Positions 1 to 6,466 of a stretch of DNA of 7,987 bases are shown piece by piece. This DNA is from Candidatus Methanomethylicia archaeon (GTDB lineage: Archaea > Thermoproteota > Methanomethylicia > Methanomethylicales > Methanomethylicaceae). Under the pieces are notes generated by a model that was not told the DNA's origin, did not search any database, and saw only the letters and a list, made by a program, of their open reading frames with translations. The translations under genes and the position numbers were made by a program. The stretch lies in NCBI GenBank assembly GCA_024464205.1, contig JANHAI010000040.1:1-7987 (forward strand). The letters run 5' to 3'. The stretch's first letter is position 1; each line of letters starts with the position of its first letter.

Positions 1-1
1 G

Positions 2-97
2 ATGCTGAAAAAAGCCAAGGGCAAAGAATCCGACGAGCTGAGCGACCGCCTTTACGAGATGCCTGCCGAAGACATCTTCAACGTCAAAAGAATTTGA
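2..97 (+). CDS. C-terminal end of an unidentified protein (5' part outside window)
   Basis: An open frame enters from the left edge and ends at TGA 95-97, giving 31 visible residues. The tail is charged and probably helical: it is rich in Lys, Glu and Asp, followed by the stretch LYEMPAEDIFNV and a basic KRI end. The first visible codon happens to be ATG (2-4), but this is more likely an internal Met of a longer protein than a start, because a free 31-residue product right at the window edge is improbable. The other two forward frames give poor protein sequence here. The gene converges on the his operon, with only 15 nt between its stop and the hisIE stop, so the two transcripts face each other. 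I do not recognise the family and assign no function. Confidence 0.6.
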   Translation: MLKKAKGKESDELSDRLYEMPAEDIFNVKRI

Positions 98-99
98 AG

Positions 100-122
100 G
101 CGGCAGCCGCAGTCATCTTTTT
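100..122 (+). terminator. Possible terminator in the convergent gap (GC hairpin, then T5)
   Basis: Between the two convergent stop codons lies a small perfect inverted repeat, GCGG-CAG-CCGC with one extra flanking match, at 100-110. A run of five T (118-122) follows on the plus strand. Archaeal termination depends mainly on oligo-T tracts, so the T5 could end the left-edge gene's transcript. For the his operon, reading leftward, the same hairpin is followed by shorter T tracts near 86-95 and by T6 (complement of A6 at 8-13). The stem is only 4-5 bp, so this is suggestive only. Confidence 0.3.
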
Positions 123-772
123 CTCCTTCTCCTCAGCTCGTCCTCTACATCGCTGAAGTGCAGACCCTTCATCCTCAGGAGCAGCATGAGGTGGTAGATG
201 AGGTCCGCAGCCTCGCTGACTACCCTCTCCCTGCTCTCCGCCAGCGACGCCACCGCGACCTCTATCCCTTCCTCCCCCACCTTCTTTGCCGCCTCGTTGA
301 TGCCGGCAGAGATGACCTTCGAAGTGTAGGACCCCTCTCTTGGCGCCCTCATCCGGTCGTCTATTACCTGCTCAAGCTCCCTGATTGCCCCTCCTCCTGG
401 AGCATAAGGCTCTATCGCGTTGTAGAAGCACGTCGGGTTGTTCGTGTGGCATGCTGGTCCCACCTGCTTGACTTTCAGCAGGAGGGAGTCCCTGTCGCAG
501 TCCGAGTAAACCCCCAAGAGGTACTGGTAGTGGCCAGACTCTTCCCCCTTCATCCAGACCCTCTTCCGCGTCCTGGACCAGTAGTGGACCATCCCTGTGC
601 GGAGCGTCCTCTCCAATGCCTCGGCGTTCATGAATGCGAGCATAAGCACCTCGCCATCAGCGCCGACCGCTATGGCTGGGATTATCCCGCCCATTTTTGC
701 GAAATCGAGGTCTTTTATTATTTTGCCAGCCTCAGCCTCGCTGAACGTCTTCCCCTTCCCATTGAGACTCAA
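113..772 (-). CDS. hisIE: HisIE: phosphoribosyl-AMP cyclohydrolase / phosphoribosyl-ATP pyrophosphohydrolase fusion
   Basis: Bifunctional enzyme of steps 2 and 3: HisE removes pyrophosphate from PR-ATP, and HisI opens the purine ring of PR-AMP. The 219 residues hold both domains. HisI is at about 24-122, with MGGIIPAI, the WMKGEESG motif (73-80), the metal-binding DCDRD (91-95; D91, D93, D95) and the zinc-site Cys/His set C92, C108, H109 and C115. HisE is at about 127-215, with SYTSK (148-152), KVGEEGIEV (164-172) and EAADLIYHL (187-195), its metal and nucleotide residues. The start is TTG, 19 nt after the hisF stop. No ATG or GTG lies in frame before it, and a GGGGGCGAT Shine-Dalgarno-like stretch sits 6 nt upstream. 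Last gene of the operon, with a very basic RRRRKR tail. Both active sites look intact. Confidence 0.96.
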   Translation of the reverse strand: MSLNGKGKTFSEAEAGKIIKDLDFAKMGGIIPAIAVGADGEVLMLAFMNAEALERTLRTGMVHYWSRTRKRVWMKGEESGHYQYLLGVYSDCDRDSLLLKVKQVGPACHTNNPTCFYNAIEPYAPGGGAIRELEQVIDDRMRAPREGSYTSKVISAGINEAAKKVGEEGIEVAVASLAESRERVVSEAADLIYHLMLLLRMKGLHFSDVEDELRRRRKR

Positions 773-778
773 CCGAAC

Positions 779-787
779 ATCGCCCCC
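779..787 (-). promoter_or_regulatory. Shine-Dalgarno-like sequence for the hisIE TTG start
   Basis: On the minus strand GGGGGCGAT (787-779) resembles the archaeal GGAGGTGAT consensus with two changes and lies 6 nt before TTG 772-770. It supports the TTG start, since no ATG or GTG is available in that frame. A six-codon out-of-frame ATG mini-ORF (789-769) overlaps it. Confidence 0.45.
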
Positions 788-791
788 ATTA

Positions 792-1553
792 TCACAGCCT
801 AACGCTTACACCTTTTCCTTTGAGGTGCCTCTTTACATCTTCCACGCTGTACTCCCCGTAGTGGAAGATCGATGCTGCCAGGGCCGCATCCGCCTCACCC
901 TCCACAAGCGCCCTGCATATGTGCTCTGGGTTCCCGGCTCCGCCTGACGCTATGACGGGGATATTCACGGCCCTTGACACAGCCTTCGTGAGCTCTATGT
1001 CATAGCCGTCTTTTGAGCCGTCATAGTCCATGCTCGTCAACAGGATCTCGCCCGCCCCCATCTGCTCTGCGCGCCGAGCCCACTCGATGGCGTCCAACCC
1101 AGTCGGCCTTCGCCCGCCGTAGGTGTAGACTTCCCACCTGCCCGGACCCGCCCTTTTGGCGTCTATTGCCACGACTATGCACTGGCTGCCGAAGACCTCG
1201 GCGCCCTCCCTTATCACCTCCGGGTTCATCACAGCCGCGGTGTTCAACGACGCCTTGTCGGCGCCTGCAAGCAAGACCTTGCGGACGTCAATAGATGACC
1301 TCAGCCCTCCCCCAACAGTGAATGGGATCGAGAGCGAATAAGCCGTCTTCTTTATCATCTCGTAGACGGTCTCCCGAAAGTCTGATGATGCCGTGATGTC
1401 AAGGAAGACGATCTCGTCCGCGCCTTGGCGCTCATACGTCAGCGCTTGCTCGACAGGATCGCCAGCGTCCTTGAGGTCCTTGAACCTTATTCCCTTGACG
1501 ACCCTACCCCTGTCGACGTCCAGGCACGGTATTATCCTCTTCGTCAGCGCCAA
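792..1553 (-). CDS. hisF: HisF: imidazole glycerol phosphate synthase cyclase subunit
   Basis: Cyclase half of IGP synthase. This (beta/alpha)8-barrel uses ammonia delivered by HisH to convert PRFAR to imidazole-glycerol phosphate and AICAR. At 253 residues it has the normal length. The N-terminal IIPCLDVD gives the first catalytic aspartate (D12), K20 follows in RVVKG, and the second catalytic aspartate is D131 in VVAIDAKR. Phosphate-binding loops are visible at TVGGG (79-83) and ASGGAGN (202-208). The YTYGGR segment (143-148) and DGSKDGYD (178-185) are typical of HisF and separate it from HisA. The start is TTG inside the 3' end of hisA, a 10-nt overlap, with GGAGG placed 7 nt upstream. That arrangement suggests translational coupling to hisA. 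Confidence 0.97.
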   Translation of the reverse strand: MALTKRIIPCLDVDRGRVVKGIRFKDLKDAGDPVEQALTYERQGADEIVFLDITASSDFRETVYEMIKKTAYSLSIPFTVGGGLRSSIDVRKVLLAGADKASLNTAAVMNPEVIREGAEVFGSQCIVVAIDAKRAGPGRWEVYTYGGRRPTGLDAIEWARRAEQMGAGEILLTSMDYDGSKDGYDIELTKAVSRAVNIPVIASGGAGNPEHICRALVEGEADAALAASIFHYGEYSVEDVKRHLKGKGVSVRL

Positions 1554-2260
1554 TTCGCTTCCTCCATAGCAGCTTTCAGCGAGATCTTCCCCTCGTAGAG
1601 GGCTTTGCCGATTATGACGCCTGCGATCCTCGAGTTGCGGAGGAGCAGTATGTCTCCCAGCGAGGAGAAGCCGCCTGCAAGGTAGACCTCGCTCCTGAGG
1701 ATCCCTGCAGCCTTAAGGGCGTACTCAAGGTTCGGCCCCTTCATGGTCCCGTCCCTGTCTATGGAAGTCATCATTATGCTTCTGACCCCCTCCTCCTCGA
1801 GCCTCCTGCAGAGTGTGGCTGCGTCGAGGTCCACCACTTCCTTCCATCCCCTGATGGCCACCCTCCCCATCAGGTGGTCCACCGCAACCATTATCTTTTC
1901 GGGGCCGAGCTCCCTCAGGGAGTCCCTGACGATCTTGAGGTCGGTTGCTGCCGTGCCTATTATCACCTTCGCTGCGCCACCGGCTATGAGCCCCCTCGCC
2001 TTCTCGAGGCTCCTTATGCCTCCCCCGACCTCGACTGGTATGCTGACGCCTCGGATGACCCTCATCACAGATCCGCTGTTCTCCCCGGCGCCGACCGCGG
2101 CGTCTAGATCGATAAGGTGCAGCATCTTGGCCCCCTCGCCCTCCCACCTCCTTGCAGCCTCCAGCGGGTCCTCATAGTAGACTTTTGAGTCGTTGATCCT
2201 GCCTCGGGTCAGCCTGACGCACTTCCCGCCCGATATGTCAACCGCGGGGATCACCTTCAT
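1544..2260 (-). CDS. hisA: HisA: ProFAR isomerase
   Basis: Isomerises ProFAR to PRFAR by an Amadori rearrangement, supplying the HisF/HisH substrate. The 238-residue (beta/alpha)8-barrel is of usual length and has the half-barrel symmetry shared with HisF. The catalytic base is D8 in IPAVDI; the general acid is D128 in VAVDHLMG. Phosphate loops are VGGGIRS (78-84) and AGGFSS (195-200); DLDAA (51-55) and TSIDRDGT (165-172) are also family motifs. The ATG overlaps the hisH stop as ATGA, with GGAGGT 9 nt upstream. The segment after D128 ([11 protein letters not shown]) is slightly unusual in its first residues but keeps the G-x-V-x-x-x-G-W pattern. Whether it also acts on the tryptophan-pathway substrate, as PriA does, cannot be told from this sequence. 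Confidence 0.97.
   Translation of the reverse strand: MKVIPAVDISGGKCVRLTRGRINDSKVYYEDPLEAARRWEGEGAKMLHLIDLDAAVGAGENSGSVMRVIRGVSIPVEVGGGIRSLEKARGLIAGGAAKVIIGTAATDLKIVRDSLRELGPEKIMVAVDHLMGRVAIRGWKEVVDLDAATLCRRLEEEGVRSIMMTSIDRDGTMKGPNLEYALKAAGILRSEVYLAGGFSSLGDILLLRNSRIAGVIIGKALYEGKISLKAAMEEANWR
1561..1565 (-). promoter_or_regulatory. Shine-Dalgarno that fixes the hisF TTG start
   Basis: GGAGG on the minus strand (1565-1561), inside the last codons of hisA, lies 7 nt before TTG 1553-1551. This ideal spacing supports TTG as the hisF start; the product then begins [14 protein letters not shown], matching where HisF proteins normally begin. Confidence 0.7.
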
Positions 2261-2862
2261 CTCTTCGAGACCTCCAGGAAATTCCTGATTATCCGGGCGC
2301 CTGCAGCGCCGCTCTTTTCCGGATGGAACTGAGTGCCGAAGATGTTCCTCTTCTCGACCATCGCCACGACCTTTGTGCCGTACTCGGTCTCCGCGATTGC
2401 CACGTCCTCCTGCAATGCGCAGTGGTAAGAGTGAACGAAGTAGAAGAATTCGCCATCAGCCACCCCATCCGTTATCGGGCTCCTCTTCAGGATCCTTATG
2501 GAGTTCCAGCCCATGTGCGGGACCTTCACTGACGGGGGGAGCTTCACGACCTCGCCTTTTATCAAATTCAGGCCCTCGTACTCTCCGCCTTCGTAGCTCT
2601 TGGAGAGAAGGAGCTGCATGCCAAGGCATATGCCGAGGACTGTGGCACCGCCGCCCTTCGCCATCTCGATTGCGCCCTTGAACCTGCCCAATGCCGAGAT
2701 GCCGTCCCTGAACGCCCCCACCCCTGGGAGGACGATTGCGGGAGGCAGATCCGTGCCGCCGTCCCACCCCGAAAGGATCGAGACATCTGCCCCCTGCCTC
2801 TCGAGCGCCCTCTTTATGCTGAGCAGGTTCCCCAGCCCAAGATCCAGGACAGCCACGCGCAC
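2257..2862 (-). CDS. hisH: HisH: glutamine amidotransferase subunit of IGP synthase
   Basis: Class I (triad) glutaminase that releases ammonia from glutamine and channels it into HisF. It has 201 residues, normal for the family. The catalytic triad is complete: C79 in the nucleophile elbow GICLGMQ (77-83), H180 and E182 in TQFHPEKSG. PGVGAF (46-51) is the oxyanion-hole strand, and VPHMGWN (114-120) and YFVHSY (141-146) are HisH-specific HisF-contact motifs that exclude GuaA- or CarA-type amidotransferases. The start is GTG, overlapping the hisB stop by one base (TAGTG), with GGGTGA 6 nt before it. A second GTG two codons later is an equally close alternative. It precedes hisA and hisF, as is common in his operons. 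Confidence 0.97.
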   Translation of the reverse strand: MRVAVLDLGLGNLLSIKRALERQGADVSILSGWDGGTDLPPAIVLPGVGAFRDGISALGRFKGAIEMAKGGGATVLGICLGMQLLLSKSYEGGEYEGLNLIKGEVVKLPPSVKVPHMGWNSIRILKRSPITDGVADGEFFYFVHSYHCALQEDVAIAETEYGTKVVAMVEKRNIFGTQFHPEKSGAAGARIIRNFLEVSKR

Positions 2863-3434
2863 TATATCTCACCCTTGGCGCTTGGGACGCCTGTGCCAGT
2901 GATCGATACGGCCATGCGCAGGCTCAGAGCGGCTGCCTTCATGGCTGCCTCTATCTTGTGGTGGTCGTTTGTGCCGTACAGCACCCTGATGTGGAGGTTG
3001 CACCTCAATGACTGGGCAAAAGTCTCCAAGAAGTGTAGGATGTCCTCTGCCTTTGTGTCCTCTACGCTCGCCCCCGAGAGCTTCAGCTCGACCTTGCTGT
3101 ACGCCCTCCCACCGAGATCCAGCGCTGCCCTTGCCAATGAATCGTCCATCGGGACGTAAGCGTATCCGAACCGCTGTATCCCATCCCTCTCCCCAAGGGC
3201 CTTGTCTATCGCCCTTCCAATGGCTATCCCCGCATCCTCTATTATGTGGTGTCTCAGGTCGCCTTTAGCGTCAATGGCGATGTCGATCCTGCTGTGCTTG
3301 GAGAGCGTCCTGATCATGTGGTCCATGAAGGCTGAGCCACAGCTGCCAGCGAACTCCCCCTTGCCGTCGAGCTCGACCCTAGCCTTAATGTCAACTTCCC
3401 TCGTCTTCCTTACAATCTCAGCTGATCTCGCCAT
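2862..3434 (-). CDS. hisB: HisB: imidazoleglycerol-phosphate dehydratase (monofunctional)
   Basis: Dehydrates IGP to imidazole-acetol phosphate; the family is a manganese-dependent 24-mer. The 190 residues are one dehydratase unit made of two repeated halves. Metal-binding signatures are FMDHM (36-40; H39), H47, the first HHxxE as HHIIED (62-67) and the second as HHKIE (158-162). PMDDSLARAALDLGGR (95-110) and the C-terminal GVPSAKG (182-188) are strongly conserved family segments. YVPMDDS and YGTNDHHK resemble archaeal versions. No HAD phosphatase domain precedes it, so this is not the bifunctional enterobacterial type, and histidinol-phosphate phosphatase must lie elsewhere. The ATG sits 1 nt after the hisC stop, with a GAGGGAG Shine-Dalgarno in the end of hisC. 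Confidence 0.97.
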   Translation of the reverse strand: MARSAEIVRKTREVDIKARVELDGKGEFAGSCGSAFMDHMIRTLSKHSRIDIAIDAKGDLRHHIIEDAGIAIGRAIDKALGERDGIQRFGYAYVPMDDSLARAALDLGGRAYSKVELKLSGASVEDTKAEDILHFLETFAQSLRCNLHIRVLYGTNDHHKIEAAMKAAALSLRMAVSITGTGVPSAKGEI

Positions 3435-3435
3435 C

Positions 3436-4530
3436 TCAATCTCCCTCTACTATCTCTCGTAGCGCCCTTACAAACTTCTGGTTGTTCTCTCTTGTAGAGA
3501 CCGTGACCCTCAGGCAATTCTCCAGCATGGGCAATCCGCCCCTGTCGCGTATCTCGATCCCCTTATCCCTCAGCGCCCTTGCGACATCTGACGAGTTCTT
3601 TTTGGCATCGATAATCCTGAAGAGGATGAAGTTCGCATCGGAATGGAATGGCTGCACCCCGTTAATCATCTCCAACTCCGCCATGAGGTATCCCCTCTCT
3701 TCAACAACTTTCCTGACAAAAATATCGTAAATCTCCTTGTTGCTAAGGACCCTCCTCGCCTGCTCCTGGGCGATCGCGTTCACGCTGAAGGGACTCTGCG
3801 CAGCCCTGATCCATTCTATCAACTCGTGGTCCCCGACGCAATAGCCGATCCTGAGGCCTGCCAGGCCATAAGCCTTCGAGAAAGTCCTCAGCACGAGGAG
3901 GTTCTGGTATTTCACAGCCTCGTCCACGAGGCTGTAGGGCGCGAAATCAGCGTACGCCTCGTCAACGACCACTAGCCTGTCGGCATCTTCCACGATCTTC
4001 AGGACCTCGTCCTTGGCGAACTGCCTGCCGGTGGGGTTGTTGGGGGAGCATATTATGATTGCCTTCGTCTCATCGCCTACTCTCGAGAGGACCGCGTCAG
4101 CGTCGAGGCTGAAATCATCCCTCAAATAGACCGGGGATGCCTTGCCCCTCATGAGCCCTATGTAGAAGCTGTACATCTCGAATGTGGGCTCTACCGTCAG
4201 CGCCTCGCCCCTCCCCACGAACACCTTCATTATCAGCTCCAGCAGCTCGTCCGAGCCGTTGCCGACTGCGATCTGGTCCTCCCATAGATCATACTTCTCG
4301 GCGATCGCCTTCAATGCCAGGGCGCCTTTCGGCCTCGGGTACGCCCTCGGGTCGACCGCCCTGGCAGCCTCAATCAGCATTGTGCTGCTGAAGCTCCTAT
4401 CGACGAGCATGTTCTCGTTCAACGACATCCTGAGGGCGGATGCGTCTGAAGCATCTGAATACGCCTCCTTGCCCTTCCTAGCTGACAACAGATCTCTGAT
4501 CTCCGGGTCTATCATTCCGCTTGGATCCAT
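3436..4530 (-). CDS. hisC: HisC: histidinol-phosphate aminotransferase
   Basis: PLP-dependent class I/II aminotransferase that moves an amino group from glutamate to imidazole-acetol phosphate. It has 364 residues, normal length. The PLP Schiff-base lysine is K219 in RTFSKAYGLAGLR, with R227 following; the cofactor aspartate and tyrosine are D190 and Y193 in VVDEAYADF. SPNNPTG (162-168) and GNGSDEL (90-96) are cofactor-site motifs, and R341 in RVTVSTREN is the substrate carboxylate arginine. The N-terminal NEN (38-40) is not followed by the usual Pro. The start is the first in-frame ATG after a 34-nt spacer from hisD, with GGAGG 7 nt upstream. An ATG at 4548 is in another frame. Other aminotransferases share the fold, but the context makes HisC secure. 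Confidence 0.96.
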   Translation of the reverse strand: MDPSGMIDPEIRDLLSARKGKEAYSDASDASALRMSLNENMLVDRSFSSTMLIEAARAVDPRAYPRPKGALALKAIAEKYDLWEDQIAVGNGSDELLELIMKVFVGRGEALTVEPTFEMYSFYIGLMRGKASPVYLRDDFSLDADAVLSRVGDETKAIIICSPNNPTGRQFAKDEVLKIVEDADRLVVVDEAYADFAPYSLVDEAVKYQNLLVLRTFSKAYGLAGLRIGYCVGDHELIEWIRAAQSPFSVNAIAQEQARRVLSNKEIYDIFVRKVVEERGYLMAELEMINGVQPFHSDANFILFRIIDAKKNSSDVARALRDKGIEIRDRGGLPMLENCLRVTVSTRENNQKFVRALREIVEGD

Positions 4531-4537
4531 GTTTTTC

Positions 4538-4542
4538 CCTCC
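4538..4542 (-). promoter_or_regulatory. Shine-Dalgarno for hisC
   Basis: GGAGG (minus strand 4542-4538), 7 nt before ATG 4530. It lies in the 34-nt hisD-hisC spacer, the longest internal gap of the operon. That spacer holds no TATA-like element or T tract that I can see, so an internal promoter or terminator there is unlikely. Confidence 0.65.
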
Positions 4543-4564
4543 GGCATCGGATGTGGCGCAGGCT

Positions 4565-5836
4565 CTACCTGCCCGCCTCCTTCAGCCTCAATGATATTGC
4601 ATTTGCGTGGTTGGGCAGTCCCTCTGAAGATGCCAATACCATGGCATCGTCAGCTATCCTCCTGAAGCCCTCCTCGGTGCACCTGATGAATTCCTTCCAC
4701 TTCAGGAAGTCCCTTACTGAGAGGGGCGATGCCCTCTTCGCCCAGCCCATTGTCGGCAGGACGTGGTTTGTGCCCGCAGCATAGTCCCCCAGGGGTACGG
4801 GCGCGTAGTCGCCTACGAATACCGCCCCTGCGTTCCTGATCAGGCTCGCCACTTCTTCGGCCCCGCTCCCAACCAGCTGGAGGTGCTCTGGGGCTATTGA
4901 ATTGATTAGGTCGACCCCCCTCTGCCTGTCGGGGACTACGATCGCGAGTGCTTCGTTGCAGCTACCCTGCAGGATCTCCTTCCTTTCGCATGACCTGCAG
5001 GCTTCATTGAACTTTGACGAGACCTCGGCAGCCAATTCCCTGCTCGTCGTCACAAGCATCGCCTTGGCTCTAGGATCGTGCTCTGCCTGGGCGACGAGAT
5101 CCGCGACTATCCACTCCGCCCTCGCTGAGGACTCCGCGTAAATGAGGACCTCGCTTGGCCCCGCGGGCATGTCCACCGCGACGTCCTGGCTTACCGCCAT
5201 CTTTGCGGCCGTTACATAGATGTTCCCTGGCCCAACTATCTTCTCTACCTTCCTGATCGTCCGGGTGCCGTAAGCCATGGCCGAGATCGCCTGTGCCCCG
5301 CCAATCCCGTAGAGCTCGTCAACCTCGGCGAGGTGGGCAGCAGCTAGGATATTCTGCGGGACTCCCCCCTCCCTGCGTGGCGGCGTGAACAGCGCGCGCC
5401 GCTTTACGCCGGCAACCTTGGCCGGCACCGCTGCCATCAGGACTGTGGACGGGTATGCGGCGCTCCCCCCTGGAACGTAGATCCCAGCGGACTCCAAAGG
5501 ATCAAAAGCAGCCCTGATCGTTACGCCTTCCTCGACTTCAAGAGAGACGTTCTCGGGCATTTGGGCATCCTGGAAAGCTGCGATCCTCCTTGCTGAGCGC
5601 TCGAGGGCTCCCTTCAGCGAATCTGGAGCGTTGAGGAATGCCCTCCTCATCTCCTCGCCGTCGACCCTGAAATCATCAGCCTCGATCCTTATCCTGTCGA
5701 ACTTTTCGGTGTACTCCGTTATGGCCGAGTCGCCCCTCCGCCTCACGTCTTCAACTATTGCCCTGACTGACGCCATCACATCTGGAGGTACGGTGAAAAG
5801 CCTGCTTTCGAATGTGGATCCGTCGATTATCTTCAA
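4565..5836 (-). CDS. hisD: HisD: histidinol dehydrogenase
   Basis: Zinc enzyme that catalyses the last two oxidations, histidinol to histidinal to histidine, with NAD. The 423 residues are full length. Zinc and catalytic residues are in place: Q250 and H253 in AQAEHD, the E317-H318 base pair in IAPEHLQL, D351 in LGDYAAGTNH and H410 in LPNHANAIS. AGIYVPGG (117-124), GIGGAQAI (177-184), VGPGN (201-205) and DMPAGPSEVL (222-231) are hallmark segments. The start is TTG immediately after the hisG stop, with no gap; an in-frame TGA directly before it excludes any earlier start, and GAGGG lies 8 nt upstream. A Cys-rich patch C280, C283, C293 is visible but is not a known HisD motif. Confidence 0.97.
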   Translation of the reverse strand: MKIIDGSTFESRLFTVPPDVMASVRAIVEDVRRRGDSAITEYTEKFDRIRIEADDFRVDGEEMRRAFLNAPDSLKGALERSARRIAAFQDAQMPENVSLEVEEGVTIRAAFDPLESAGIYVPGGSAAYPSTVLMAAVPAKVAGVKRRALFTPPRREGGVPQNILAAAHLAEVDELYGIGGAQAISAMAYGTRTIRKVEKIVGPGNIYVTAAKMAVSQDVAVDMPAGPSEVLIYAESSARAEWIVADLVAQAEHDPRAKAMLVTTSRELAAEVSSKFNEACRSCERKEILQGSCNEALAIVVPDRQRGVDLINSIAPEHLQLVGSGAEEVASLIRNAGAVFVGDYAPVPLGDYAAGTNHVLPTMGWAKRASPLSVRDFLKWKEFIRCTEEGFRRIADDAMVLASSEGLPNHANAISLRLKEAGR

Positions 5837-6466
5837 TCAAGCATCCCTCATTTTTGTCGTGACCATTTCTATCGCTGAGTACTTGGTCTTGTATGAGACC
5901 TTGTTGCAGATTAGCCTTGCAGACGACTTCAGTATTTTTCCGATGCTCTTGAGGCCATTCCTCTCGAGCGTAACTCCGGTGCTCGTGAGGTCCACTATCG
6001 CGTCAGCCAGGCCCAATGAGGGGGCTATCTCCATCGCCCCCCTCAGCTCGATGATCTCGACCTGTATCCCTAGTCCGTCGAAATAACGCTTCGTAATGTT
6101 GGAGAACTCGGTTGCCACTCTGGACCCCTGGGGTATATCGGAAGGGCTCTTGTAAGGCATCTCTTTTCTCACCGCCACGACAAGATCGCACTTCCCGAAG
6201 CCAAGGTCCATTATCTCATAAAGATCGAGCCCTTTTTCGGAAATGATGTCCTTCCCTGTTATGCCCAAGTCCGCTATCCCGTAGTAGACGTACACTGGTA
6301 TGTCGGCTGCCCTGACGGAAAGGACGTTCACCTCCCTGTCGGTTGTCTTGGACAAATACTCGCGGTCAGATCCGTCTGTCAGGATTCCCATCTTCGCGAG
6401 CAACTTGACGGCCGGCTCCTTCAGCCTCCCCTTGTTGGGGATCGCAATTATCAATTCTCCACTCAT
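5837..6466 (-). CDS. hisG: HisG: ATP phosphoribosyltransferase, short form (catalytic subunit)
   Basis: Catalyses the first committed step, ATP + PRPP to phosphoribosyl-ATP. At 209 residues it is the short form: it has the two-lobed periplasmic-binding-protein-like catalytic core and lacks the roughly 80-residue C-terminal ACT-like regulatory domain of long HisG. Visible motifs are IPNKGRL (9-15), the ADIPVYVYYGIADLGITG block (54-71), VATEFSNIT (117-125) and the family signature with the PRPP loop, E146 to L167 (EIAPSLG, then DLTSTGVTL). Short HisG needs HisZ for activity and histidine feedback, and hisZ lies directly upstream with an ATGA overlap, so a HisG-HisZ hetero-oligomer is expected. 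The ATG start gives the usual N-terminus; Shine-Dalgarno candidates GGAGGG and GGGCGG lie in the end of hisZ. Confidence 0.96.
   Translation of the reverse strand: MSGELIIAIPNKGRLKEPAVKLLAKMGILTDGSDREYLSKTTDREVNVLSVRAADIPVYVYYGIADLGITGKDIISEKGLDLYEIMDLGFGKCDLVVAVRKEMPYKSPSDIPQGSRVATEFSNITKRYFDGLGIQVEIIELRGAMEIAPSLGLADAIVDLTSTGVTLERNGLKSIGKILKSSARLICNKVSYKTKYSAIEMVTTKMRDA
5845..5849 (-). promoter_or_regulatory. Shine-Dalgarno supporting the hisD TTG start
   Basis: GAGGG on the minus strand (5849-5845), in the last codons of hisG, lies 8 nt before TTG 5836-5834. With the in-frame TGA just upstream it leaves TTG as the only full-length start for hisD. Confidence 0.6.

Noticed and set aside
769..789. 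Six-codon mini-ORF (ATG GGG GCG ATG TTC GGT TGA) between hisF and hisIE
   Set aside because: It could couple termination to the TTG start by its TTGA overlap, but it is too short and overlaps the Shine-Dalgarno-like sequence; no independent support.
158..802. Long open plus-strand frame antisense to hisIE
   Set aside because: hisIE is certain on the other strand; the antisense product has no recognisable domains and fits the shadow of a GC-rich coding region. The same applies to other long antisense frames across the operon.
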